From positions 1 through 64,000 of the forward strand of contig DILT01000013.1 of the NCBI GenBank assembly GCA_002425185.1: a stretch of 64,000 nt of DNA, written 5' to 3'. Numbering within the stretch: position 1 is the stretch's first letter; each line of letters starts with the position of its first letter. Positions 16,166-23,178 of the stretch are shown piece after piece. Made by a program: the position numbers and the translations under genes. The stretch comes from Flammeovirgaceae bacterium UBA5585. Lineage in GTDB: Bacteria; Bacteroidota; Bacteroidia; Cytophagales; Cyclobacteriaceae. A model generated the notes under the pieces. It worked only from the letters and a program-made list of their open reading frames with translations. It was not told where the DNA came from and did not search any database.

Positions 16166-17542
16166 ATGCGCAAAATTTGGATTGTCTTGATTTTTTTAAT
16201 GCTGGGAGTAATTTCAGAGGTTTTTTCCATGTTGCGTGATTCAACAATCAACATCAAGCTTAAAAAGATAGACTCCATTCAGCTCACTACTACTTCCAGG
16301 TTCAATTCATTACACAACCAATATGATTCTATTGATCAGGCTTACATCAAACTAGCAGGAAGTTTCCAGTATCGTATTGACAGCCTTCAACAGCTTGGCC
16401 AACCGGCAGATGAGTTCATTCATAAAATAGATAGCCTAAATGCCGTAAAAGAAGAAAAGCTCTACGCCCTTAAATCAAAAAGTGAGGACCTTAAAAATGA
16501 AGTCCGCGAAAAGCTGAACAGCCTTAACCTGCCGCCCGAGTTAAGCGGCTCAATATCTGAATACACTGCTACCCTTGATCTTGTAGATGTGTCGCTGCCG
16601 GGTACTGCGTTTTCAATTCCTGAGTTGAACATGCCCGAGATAAAGGGATTGAATTTTTCATCACCAAATATACCGGAGCTAAACCTGGATGGCCTTAGTA
16701 AGATAAAAGATTTAACCAGTCAGGCAGAAGAATTGAAAGACGGTCTGCCGGTAATGAAATTACCGGAGAACGAAAAAATGGCAGCAAAAGTTGAAGAAGA
16801 AGCCTCGAAATTTGCCGGTGACAAACTGGGTGAAATGCCAGGCATACCGGAGCTTCCTCAATCAGGTGAAGAAGCACAGCAGCAAGTGCTGAATGAAATG
16901 AAAGAGCAGTCCTTGGATTATTTTGGGGGCAAGCAGGAGATTTTGCGGAAGTCAATGGAGCAGGTAAGTGAATACAAACAAAAGTTTTCGGACGTACAAA
17001 GTTTGGCTGACATACCCAAAAAAGCTCCAGACCCTATTAAGAAAAAATCCTTTATTGAGCGACTTGTTCCGGGCTTGACCTTACAATACCAGCGCTGGAA
17101 CGAGCATTTACTGGATGTTAATCTATACACCGGGTATAGGTTTACCAGCAAGCTAACAGCCGGTGCAGGCTGGAACCAGCGTGTAGCCTTTGATGCTGAC
17201 CTCAACCAATGGAATCAATTATCATACCTATACGGTCCCAGGGTTTATTCCTGTTATAATTTAGGACGAGGATTTATAGCACATATTGAAGGTGAGACCA
17301 TGCGGACGTTTATACACTACTCATTGGCTGACCCAAAAGCCGGACAATGGGAATGGGTTTACAGCATGATGACCGGACTTAAAAAAGAATACCGGCTAAC
17401 CAAAAAAATGAAAGGGACTGCTTATCTGCTCTATAATGTATTTGACCCAAAACATAAAAGCCCCTACGTTGACAGACTGAATGCGCGATTTGGTGTTGAG
17501 TATAAGATCAGGAAGAAACCGATTCAACAAAGGGACAAATGA
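16166..17542 (+). CDS. Outer-membrane-type protein closing the RHS locus
   Basis: A 458-residue protein of unknown function. Residues 1-21 are a signal peptide. Residues 40-120 are rich in charged heptads (IDSLQQL, IDSLNAVKEEK) and probably form a coiled coil. Residues 150-215 are proline-rich and contain the repeated tetrapeptide-like pattern (I)PELN. The last ~160 residues alternate hydrophobic and aromatic residues (LTLQYQRW, LDVNLYTGYRF, AGAGWNQRVAF), as an outer-membrane beta-barrel would. A fragment of this gene's start is preserved at 11,962, so it belongs to the ancestral RHS unit and could be an accessory for secretion or display. That role is inference. Confidence 0.6.
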   Translation: MRKIWIVLIFLMLGVISEVFSMLRDSTINIKLKKIDSIQLTTTSRFNSLHNQYDSIDQAYIKLAGSFQYRIDSLQQLGQPADEFIHKIDSLNAVKEEKLYALKSKSEDLKNEVREKLNSLNLPPELSGSISEYTATLDLVDVSLPGTAFSIPELNMPEIKGLNFSSPNIPELNLDGLSKIKDLTSQAEELKDGLPVMKLPENEKMAAKVEEEASKFAGDKLGEMPGIPELPQSGEEAQQQVLNEMKEQSLDYFGGKQEILRKSMEQVSEYKQKFSDVQSLADIPKKAPDPIKKKSFIERLVPGLTLQYQRWNEHLLDVNLYTGYRFTSKLTAGAGWNQRVAFDADLNQWNQLSYLYGPRVYSCYNLGRGFIAHIEGETMRTFIHYSLADPKAGQWEWVYSMMTGLKKEYRLTKKMKGTAYLLYNVFDPKHKSPYVDRLNARFGVEYKIRKKPIQQRDK

Positions 17543-17802
17543 GCTTGTTTTAAAATTTTATCTTCACCGACAATGATGCCACCGCAACAGCACACATGCC
17601 TTAGCCGCACTCGCCACACACAAACCAAACCTGCCTGCCGCAGGCAGGGCTAAGGCAAGAGTGCTGCCCCCACGCACGTGAAATTAAAGTGGAGCAATAG
17701 TTGTAAACCGAAATAGATCCCTAAGTTGCCCCACCGCACGGGAGTTGTGACAAGAAAAAGTGCGGCAAAAGACTTTCAAAATAAATGCGGGACTGGAAGC
17801 AC
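17543..17802. other. Intergenic region with interleaved inverted repeats
   Basis: No gene is visible. TGCCTTAGCC (17597-17606) pairs perfectly with GGCTAAGGCA (17648-17657), and GCACTC (17607-17612) pairs with GAGTGC (17659-17664). The order A-B-A'-B' would give a pseudoknot-like fold in single-stranded form. Inside it lies the palindrome CTGCCTGCCGCAGGCAG (17631-17647). The segment may be the end of the cassette that precedes repeat R3. Confidence 0.55.
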
Positions 17803-17984
17803 GGGCGGTAACAACGTGTTTATTCAATGCCGGGGTTTATAATAAATTATTACATGTCGTTTCTTAACTTTGCTTACCCACGGTTGACAGTAACGTGTAG
17901 GTCGGGCTTGGCATTCGTACCTCATTTGCCAAGCCCTCCTATTCCCGGCACTGAATAAACACAAAACGTTGGCAGTAATGCCGC
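17803..17984 (+). repeat. Cassette repeat R3 (attC-like imperfect palindrome)
   Basis: Third copy, with well-paired outer arms GTTTATTCAATGCCGGGG (17817-17835) and CCCGGCACTGAATAAACAC (17944-17963). The inner palindrome is GGGCTTGGCA / TGCCAAGCCC (17904-17936). The middle CCACGGTTGACAGTAACGTGTAGG is conserved with R1, R2 and R4. The core is AACGTTGGC with G at 17968. Its left end (GCGGTAAC) has no partner at R2, which agrees with the RHS locus having replaced the cassette between them. Confidence 0.8.
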
Positions 17985-18034
17985 TGGACAGAAAATCCCT
18001 CCGAAAAAGTGAGTAAAAATGAGTAAATTGTGGA

Positions 18035-18571
18035 GTGAAAAAACGGACGACAAAGGGACTGAATTTCGTCATCGACAAGCTGACGAACTCCATTGAAAAC
18101 AGGATTACGGGCGACAGCTTTACGACCAGTATTATCCACCTGACAAGGGAGGACTTAAAAACCGTTACTAAGAAAAACGGATGGGTTTTTGACTGGAAAT
18201 TTGAATTGAACCAACCTGAGAGAGAGGTTTATAAACTAACCACGACTGAGAATCAGAATGTTATTCAAGGACTCATAAGTTTGGAGATAAAATCTGACCA
18301 TGTTTACATGCACTTGGTCGAGAGTGCCCCTTTTAATAAGGGTAAAGAAAAAGTCTACGAAGGAGTTCCTGGCAATTTAGTAGCATTTGCATGTAGACTT
18401 TCATTTCAACGTGGGTTTGAAGGAAACATTTCATTCGTTTCAAAGACCCAATTAATCAATCACTACATTGACACATTAGGAGCCTTCCATGCAGGTGGAC
18501 GATTAATGATTATAGAAACAAGAGCAGCTTTAAAGTTGCTGGACAAATATTTTAAAAACACTGAATTATGA
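18035..18571 (+). CDS. GNAT-like cassette protein of unknown function
   Basis: A 178-residue soluble protein with a GTG start; an in-frame stop at 18,020 rules out a longer form. The C-terminal half (VPGNLVAFACRLSF, QRGFEGNISF, SKTQLINHYIDTLGA, then LMIIETRAALKLLDKYF) looks like the end of a GNAT acetyltransferase fold, with a beta-bulge strand and acyl-CoA-facing helix. A clear CoA-binding R/QxxGxG/A motif is not evident, so activity is uncertain. The stop overlaps the start of a 56-residue basic protein (ATGA), suggesting the two work together. It could be a toxin-antitoxin-like or phage-related module; no direct evidence for either. Confidence 0.55.
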   Translation: MKKRTTKGLNFVIDKLTNSIENRITGDSFTTSIIHLTREDLKTVTKKNGWVFDWKFELNQPEREVYKLTTTENQNVIQGLISLEIKSDHVYMHLVESAPFNKGKEKVYEGVPGNLVAFACRLSFQRGFEGNISFVSKTQLINHYIDTLGAFHAGGRLMIIETRAALKLLDKYFKNTEL

Positions 18572-18738
18572 GAACAAGAAAAAAAGAATTGGACGTGGAC
18601 TTCATTGGTGGTGTTGGACCGTTGACAAAAGATGAAGAGAAGAGAATAAGCGAAGTAATTAAAATGCTGAAGGCCAAGAAAAGCGCAACACGTAAGCCGA
18701 CAAGAAAGATGACTACTAAGAAGAATGTAACAGCATAG
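18568..18738 (+). CDS. 56-residue basic cassette protein
   Basis: Begins MRTRKKELDVDFIGGVGPLT and continues with KDEEKRISEVIKMLK, then a strongly basic tail rich in lysine, arginine and threonine. The DVDFIGG-GPLT-EEE pattern resembles small proteins that I recall next to GNAT-like genes in Bacteroidota, but that is memory rather than a search. The 4 bp overlap with the preceding gene implies translational coupling. Its size and charge would suit a small partner or a nucleic-acid-binding protein. Confidence 0.6.
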   Translation: MRTRKKELDVDFIGGVGPLTKDEEKRISEVIKMLKAKKSATRKPTRKMTTKKNVTA

Positions 18739-18739
18739 C

Positions 18740-18869
18740 AGCACTACTGCCAACAGCAGGTTTGTGCAATGGCGGGGTTCGGTGTTTATTTGTACATTAG
18801 TTTTCAAATTACGTTTGGTCACGGTTGACAGTGACGTGTAGGTCGCGCTAAAACGTTAGCGGCCATAGC
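18740..18869 (+). repeat. Cassette repeat R4, internally shortened
   Basis: The left half (CAATGGCGGGGTTCGGTG and GGTCACGGTTGACAGTGACGTGTAGGTCGCGCT) is almost identical to R2, but the right inner arm is missing: the sequence jumps from GTCGCGCT to AAAACGTTAGCGGCC. The copy therefore has cassette-matching ends but a deleted arm. The core GTT is at 18855-18857. Its left end pairs with the start of cassette 3, its right end with the start of R5. Confidence 0.75.
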
Positions 18870-19612
18870 ATAAATAAAATGACACGTAAGACAGGACAAA
18901 TCTTAAGCGGACTTCTAACAGTATCAGGAATTATTCATATAAGCGGACTTATAACAAATTGGGAATACGACATATACGCAGGGGTGTTCTTACTCATTAT
19001 AAGTGGACTTTGGTTAACCAACGACTTCTTAAAAAATGGAAAATCGTTATCATCATCGGACTCTGTAACTATTGAAAGACTAGATTTTAAATGGTGGAGA
19101 GTCATGGAATTAATTGGAGTTGTTTTTTTATTGTTTCTTTTAATAAATAACGAAGGACAATTACCTGACTCGCTTCTTCTGACTTTCATTTTATACTTAT
19201 CAATCATATTAATTTTAGACCACAAGAGAAATGTTGAAATATCAAAAAAATACATTTCAATTGACGGGATGACAATACCATTTGAAAGGATAACAACTAT
19301 CGACTTCAAAAAGGGAAAAATAATTATAACGACAGACCATCCAATTAATTTAAAACCAATAACACCAATAAGTATAGACCTCTCAGATTTCAATGAGGAG
19401 AACAGAGAATTATTAATTAAACAATTAAGGGGGGATAATGCTACGGCCGCTAACACCAGGTTTGGTCAATGGCGGGGTGATATGTAAGTATAAAGTTTTA
19501 TCATCGCTACAACGTTTGCCCACGGTGGACAGTAACGACCTGGTTGGCCTTAGCATTCCGCGATGCTCCATTGCTAAGGCCTCCTAAGCCCGCTACTGCC
19601 CAAACCCAAACG
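18856..19612 (+). mobile_element. Cassette 4: membrane protein cassette bounded by R4 and R5
   Basis: The cassette opens with GTTAGCGGCCATAGC. The left end of R5 (19440-19454, GCTACGGCCGCTAAC) is its reverse complement at 14 of 15 positions. This is the cleanest example in the window of cognate end matching. A single gene fills the unit. Confidence 0.6.
18879..19487 (+). CDS. Membrane protein with possible PH-like C-terminal domain
   Basis: A 202-residue protein starting 24 bp after the core of R4. Four hydrophobic segments lie at about residues 7-25, 31-49, 72-90 and 97-114. The following ~75 residues alternate short strands (VEISKKYISIDG, TIPFERITTIDFKKGKIIITT), resembling the bacterial PH-like domains often attached to small membrane proteins. 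The final ~17 residues, including ANTRFGQWRGDM, are encoded by the left arm of R5, so the gene ends inside the repeat. Family and function are unknown. Confidence 0.6.
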   Translation: MTRKTGQILSGLLTVSGIIHISGLITNWEYDIYAGVFLLIISGLWLTNDFLKNGKSLSSSDSVTIERLDFKWWRVMELIGVVFLLFLLINNEGQLPDSLLLTFILYLSIILILDHKRNVEISKKYISIDGMTIPFERITTIDFKKGKIIITTDHPINLKPITPISIDLSDFNEENRELLIKQLRGDNATAANTRFGQWRGDM

Positions 19613-19640
19613 GTACTGGCAAGGCGGTCGGACAGAAAAT
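19440..19640 (+). repeat. Cassette repeat R5, terminal copy with altered core
   Basis: The left end pairs with the start of cassette 4. The outer arms GGTTTGGTCAATGGCGGGG and CCCGCTACTGCCCAAACCC pair imperfectly, and the inner palindrome is GGCCTTAGCA / TGCTAAGGCC (19545-19582). The expected AACGTT core is changed to CGGTACTGGC (19611-19620). Ordinary chromosomal genes follow, so R5 marks the end of the array. Confidence 0.75.
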
Positions 19641-19823
19641 CAAGACCGTGTAACTGATTTAATGTCGGATACAAAAGACAAAAATCACCCCCCGCCTGGA
19701 CAACAGTAATCGCGCGAAGCGCGAATTTTTTTGCATCGGCTACTACTTCCATGAGCATTGCAAAAATTACGAAACCTTTATTCAGTTCCTTCGTTCGACA
19801 ACCCTGACATACCTATTTGTACA
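19641..19823. other. Intergenic region after the array
   Basis: The region holds the C-rich stretch CACCCCCCGCC and a terminator-type hairpin, but no gene. An open frame entering the next gene from a TTG at 19,758 adds 22 residues with no family resemblance and is not taken as coding. Confidence 0.5.
19708..19732 (+). terminator. Rho-independent terminator
   Basis: The stem TCGCGC / GCGCGA (19710-19715 with 19719-19724) has a GAA loop and is followed by a run of seven T. It would stop transcription leaving the cassette array. Confidence 0.6.
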
Positions 19824-20204
19824 ATGCCCCAAACAAAACCCCTCCTCATCCTTATTGCCGGGCCATATCGGTCGGGCACAAATGATAACCCCGAATTGAT
19901 TACACAAAATATAAAGGCCATGACAGATACCGCGCTGGAACTGTATCAAAAAGGCCATATGCCGGTGCTGGGAGAATGGTTTGCATTACCTTTGATTGAA
20001 GCTGCGGGATCCAAATGCATTGGAGATGAAATATTTAATGAAATTTTTCACCCCATAGCGGTTAAGCTGATCACCCATTGTGATGCAGTGTTACGCATTG
20101 GCGGTGCATCCAGTGGTGCCGATGAGATGGTTCGTGTTGGCAGGGAAAAAGGTAAAATTATTTTTTTTGATATCTCAGAAATAGAAATATTGAAAAATGA
20201 CTGA
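19824..20204 (+). CDS. DUF4406/nucleoside 2-deoxyribosyltransferase-like protein
   Basis: A 126-residue protein; ATG at 19,824 is chosen because homologous-looking sequence starts there (LLILIAGPYRSG). The IAGPYRSG motif followed by a helix and the later CDAVLRIGGASSGADEMVRVGREKGK segment match the Rossmann-like fold of nucleoside deoxyribosyltransferase relatives, in which such glycines bind a nucleotide. The exact substrate is unknown. The stop overlaps the start of the DinB-like gene by 8 bp, so the two are cotranscribed. Confidence 0.65.
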   Translation: MPQTKPLLILIAGPYRSGTNDNPELITQNIKAMTDTALELYQKGHMPVLGEWFALPLIEAAGSKCIGDEIFNEIFHPIAVKLITHCDAVLRIGGASSGADEMVRVGREKGKIIFFDISEIEILKND

Positions 20205-20739
20205 TACACATTGGAAAAGTAAGATCGACATCTTAACAGAAAAATTTGTAGAGCGCTTTGGAGCACTTACTATCACACAGCTCAACCACAAACACGATCG
20301 AAATGTGTGGAGTGTGGCTCAAAATATAGCCCACCTTATTTTATTAAATAGCTCATACTTCCGGCATTTTGATGAAATAAAAAAAGGGAACCATGTTTTG
20401 CCGTCAGGCTCACTTGAGCAGCAGGCAGCTGAGTCCTTAAGGATAATACACCCTTACACCAGTAGCGATAGACTAAAAAGAGCCGGTACGTGGACCATCT
20501 GGCAACCCGCAGATGAAATCTTTGAGTTAAGGATATTGAGTGATTTCACAGATCATCAATCCGTTTTTAAAAATCACATTGTGGAGTTACAGGAATTTTA
20601 CTCGCAGCCAACTTATATAAAATACCCAGGAGAGACAGAACTTGTTTTTCGATTGGAGGACTGCATCGATTTCTTAATTGAACACGAAAATCGTCATTGG
20701 ATACAGGCTAATGAAGTACTGCAATCAAAAGCTAATTGA
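20197..20739 (+). CDS. DinB-like (DinB_2) family protein
   Basis: A 180-residue predicted four-helix bundle of the DinB/YfiT type. The metal-binding histidines expected in this family are visible: one in WSVAQNIAHL near residue 46 and a C-terminal pair in EHENRHW near residue 168, with another in SDFTDHQ. Members are metal-dependent, thiol-dependent S-transferases or unknown enzymes; the substrate here is not known. Transcribed with the preceding gene, and followed by a bidirectional terminator facing katG. Confidence 0.7.
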   Translation: MTDTHWKSKIDILTEKFVERFGALTITQLNHKHDRNVWSVAQNIAHLILLNSSYFRHFDEIKKGNHVLPSGSLEQQAAESLRIIHPYTSSDRLKRAGTWTIWQPADEIFELRILSDFTDHQSVFKNHIVELQEFYSQPTYIKYPGETELVFRLEDCIDFLIEHENRHWIQANEVLQSKAN

Positions 20740-20748
20740 GTAAAACGT

Positions 20749-20781
20749 AAAAAAGGTGACCCGTTGCCAGATCACCTTTTC
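20749..20781. terminator. Bidirectional terminator between the DinB-like gene and katG
   Basis: AAAAAGGTGA and TCACCTTTT form an inverted repeat around CCCGTTGCCAGA. It has A and T flanks on both sides, which suits termination of the two convergent genes. Confidence 0.75.
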
Positions 20782-20802
20782 TAAGTTCAGCTAAAACTGT
20801 AA

Positions 20803-23013
20803 TTAATTCAAATCGAAACGATCAAGATTCATCACCTTGTTCCAGGCAGCCACAAAGTCGTTTACGAATTTATCCCGTGCATCGACACAAGCATAAACTT
20901 CGGCCAATGCCCGTAACTCCGAGTTAGATCCAAATACAAGATCCACACGTGTGCCCGTCCACTTTACTGCGCCAGTCTTTCGATCACGACCTTCAAACAC
21001 ATCCTGCGCATCCGATATCGCTGACCAGGTTGTACTCATATCCAGCAGGTTCATGAAAAAGTCATTCGTGAGCGCCTCTGGCTTTTTAGTAAATACACCA
21101 TGCTTCGAGTTATCAAAGTTGGTGTTGAGCACCCGCATACCGCCTACCAATACGGTAAGTTCAGGTGCGGTAAGCGTCAACAGTTGTGCTTTGTCAATCA
21201 ATAATTCTTCAGCGGATACGCTGTATTTTTTCTTCATGTAGTTGCGGAAACCATCCGCTATGGGCTCCAGCACTTCAAATGATTCTACATCGGTTTGCTC
21301 TTGTGAAGCATCACCACGGCCTGGTGTAAACGGTACCGTTACAGTGTGCCCTGCATTTTTCGCGGCCTGTTCAACACCTGCGCATCCGGCCAATACAATC
21401 ACATCGGCCAGCGAAACCTGCTTACCGCCTGTAAGCGTACTGTTAAATTCCTTTTGAATAGCCTCCAATTTATGGAGTACGTTTGCCAATTGCGCGGGGT
21501 TGTTTACTTCCCAATTCTTCTGTGGCGCCAAACGAATGCGTGCACCGTTTGCACCTCCGCGCTTATCTGATCCTCGGAAAGTGGAAGCAGAAGCCCAGGC
21601 TGTAGAAACCAGTTGAGAAACGGTTAACCCGGAAGCCAGTATTTTTGCTTTCAGTGCGGCAATGTCTTTCTCATCGATCAGTTTATGTTTTACAGCTGGA
21701 ATAGGATCTTGCCAGATCAATTCCTCCTTCGGTACTTCCGGACCAAGGTAGCGTGCAATCGGGCCCATGTCGCGGTGGGTGAGCTTATACCATGCGCGTG
21801 CAAAAGCATCGGCAAACTCATCCGGGTTTTCCATAAAGCGCCTGGATATCTTTTCATAAACCGGATCAAAGCGCAGGGAAAGATCGGTGGTGAGCATGCG
21901 CGGTTCGTGACGTTTTGTTTTATCAAAAGCATCGGGTACAGTACCGGCACCTGCACCATGTTTGGGTTTCCACTGATGCGCACCGGCAGGGCTCTTCGTT
22001 AATTCCCACTCGTAACCGAACAGGTTCCAGAAAAAGTTATTGCTCCACTTGGTGGGTGTGGTTGTCCAGGTAACTTCCAGGCCGCTGGTAATGGTATCGC
22101 CAGCTTTGCCCGAGCCGTAACTGCTTCGCCAACCCAAACTTTGCTCTTCAATACCGGCTGCTTCCGGATCAGCGCCAACATGTGATGCCGGGGCAGCACC
22201 ATGAGTTTTACCAAAGGTGTGGCCGCCTGCAATCAACGCAACGGTTTCTTCGTCATTCATCGCCATGCGCTTGAACGTTTCGCGAATATCGATAGCGGCT
22301 TTTAGCGGATCGGGATTTCCGTTCGGGCCTTCCGGGTTCACATAGATCAATCCCATTTGCACGGCTGCGAGCGGATTTTCAAGATCACGCTCACCGCTGT
22401 AGCGGTTATCATCCAGCCATTTACCTTCCGATCCCCAATACACATCTTCCTGCGGTTCCCAAACATCCTCGCGTCCACCGGCAAAACCAAACGTTTTGAA
22501 GCCCATCGACTCCAACGCCACGTTACCGGCCAGGATCATCAAATCGGCCCATGAAATTTTCTTACCATACTTCTGTTTAATCGGCCACAGTAACCTGCGT
22601 GCCTTATCCAGGTTCACGTTATCGGGCCAACTGTTGAGCGGTGCAAAACGCTGTTGTCCTGCTCCTGCGCCTCCGCGGCCATCGCCCGTCCGATACGTAC
22701 CGGCACTATGCCAGGCCATGCGGATAAATAACGGCCCATAGTGACCGAAATCTGCCGGCCACCAGTCTTGCGAGTCAGTCATCAACGCATGTAAATCCTT
22801 CTTCAGCCCTTCATAATCGAGTTTCTTAAATTCTTCGGGATAGTTGAATTTCTCACCCATAGGGTTCGACAGGGAAGAGTGCTGACGCAGAATATTCAGT
22901 TTCAACTGGTTTGGCCACCAGTCGCGGTTTCGGGTTCCACCTCCCGCAGTTTGCTTACCTGCATGAAAGGGACACTTGCTTTCACCGTTCATTGTTGATG
23001 CTTTGTTTTCCAT
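20803..23013 (-). CDS. katG: Catalase-peroxidase
   Basis: A 736-residue bifunctional heme catalase/peroxidase, the usual family length. The start at 23,013 (MENKAST) is chosen over longer frames because the preceding residues have no family resemblance. The distal heme residues are seen at R98, W101 and H102 (RMAWHSAGTYR), and YVNPEGPNG contains the tyrosine of the Met-Tyr-Trp adduct. The proximal His lies in the LIAGGHTFGKTHGA segment. The C-terminal half is the family's degenerate second peroxidase domain (LAGCAGVEQAAKNAGH). It removes hydrogen peroxide in the cytoplasm. It is divergent from oxyR, and an OxyR-type site lies between them. Confidence 0.97.
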   Translation of the reverse strand: MENKASTMNGESKCPFHAGKQTAGGGTRNRDWWPNQLKLNILRQHSSLSNPMGEKFNYPEEFKKLDYEGLKKDLHALMTDSQDWWPADFGHYGPLFIRMAWHSAGTYRTGDGRGGAGAGQQRFAPLNSWPDNVNLDKARRLLWPIKQKYGKKISWADLMILAGNVALESMGFKTFGFAGGREDVWEPQEDVYWGSEGKWLDDNRYSGERDLENPLAAVQMGLIYVNPEGPNGNPDPLKAAIDIRETFKRMAMNDEETVALIAGGHTFGKTHGAAPASHVGADPEAAGIEEQSLGWRSSYGSGKAGDTITSGLEVTWTTTPTKWSNNFFWNLFGYEWELTKSPAGAHQWKPKHGAGAGTVPDAFDKTKRHEPRMLTTDLSLRFDPVYEKISRRFMENPDEFADAFARAWYKLTHRDMGPIARYLGPEVPKEELIWQDPIPAVKHKLIDEKDIAALKAKILASGLTVSQLVSTAWASASTFRGSDKRGGANGARIRLAPQKNWEVNNPAQLANVLHKLEAIQKEFNSTLTGGKQVSLADVIVLAGCAGVEQAAKNAGHTVTVPFTPGRGDASQEQTDVESFEVLEPIADGFRNYMKKKYSVSAEELLIDKAQLLTLTAPELTVLVGGMRVLNTNFDNSKHGVFTKKPEALTNDFFMNLLDMSTTWSAISDAQDVFEGRDRKTGAVKWTGTRVDLVFGSNSELRALAEVYACVDARDKFVNDFVAAWNKVMNLDRFDLN

Positions 23014-23163
23014 ATTTTCTGTGTTTTTTGATTTACGAATTTGAACTACTAATGATAGATGACGCTGACCATCTTCGCAATGACCATAGTCATGTTTTAA
23101 AAATTGAACGGTAAGGTTACACCCGTAATTCCGATAAATCAAATTGATTATATTTATGAACTT

Positions 23164-23178
23164 ATAGTTTATATCTAT
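23164..23178. promoter_or_regulatory. OxyR-type operator between katG and oxyR
   Basis: The 15 bases ATAGTTTATATCTAT agree at every defined position with the OxyR half-site pattern ATAGnTnnnAnCTAT. A weaker copy (ATTGATTATATTTAT, two mismatches) lies 21 bp upstream at 23143-23157, the spacing expected for the tandem sites of an OxyR tetramer. The box overlaps the oxyR start codon, so it could both activate katG and repress oxyR. Confidence 0.7.

Larger units (their letters stand above)
17969..18855 (+). mobile_element. Cassette 3: GNAT-like protein plus 56-residue partner
   Basis: It is bounded by the cores of R3 and R4. The opening GTTGGCAGTAATGCCGCT is complementary, at 15 of 17 positions, to the sequence before and at the left end of R4 (18738-18754). 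Two overlapping genes are carried in the same direction as the repeats. The first start codon lies only 67 bp after the core, leaving little room for a promoter other than in the repeat itself. Confidence 0.55.

Noticed and set aside
18935..19456. 173-codon frame antisense to the membrane protein gene
   Set aside because: Pure shadow of the AT-rich sense gene; the sense strand has clear transmembrane and strand structure.
557..19640. Repeats R1-R5 as insertion sequences or MITEs
   Set aside because: No transposase and no target-site duplications. The cassette-specific complementary ends are not explained by a transposable element.
557..19640. Calling the repeats true integron attC sites
   Set aside because: The cores GTTATGC, GTTGTGC, GTTGGCA and GTTAGCG do not fit GTTRRRY, the repeats are longer than usual attC sites, and no IntI gene is seen.
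21685..22002. Open frames on the plus strand within katG
   Set aside because: Shadows of the GC-rich sense frame, with no family features.
20803..23142. Longer katG reading frame with start at 23,142
   Set aside because: The extra 43 residues have no similarity to KatG, would run through the promoter region of oxyR, and a good ATG follows at 23,013.
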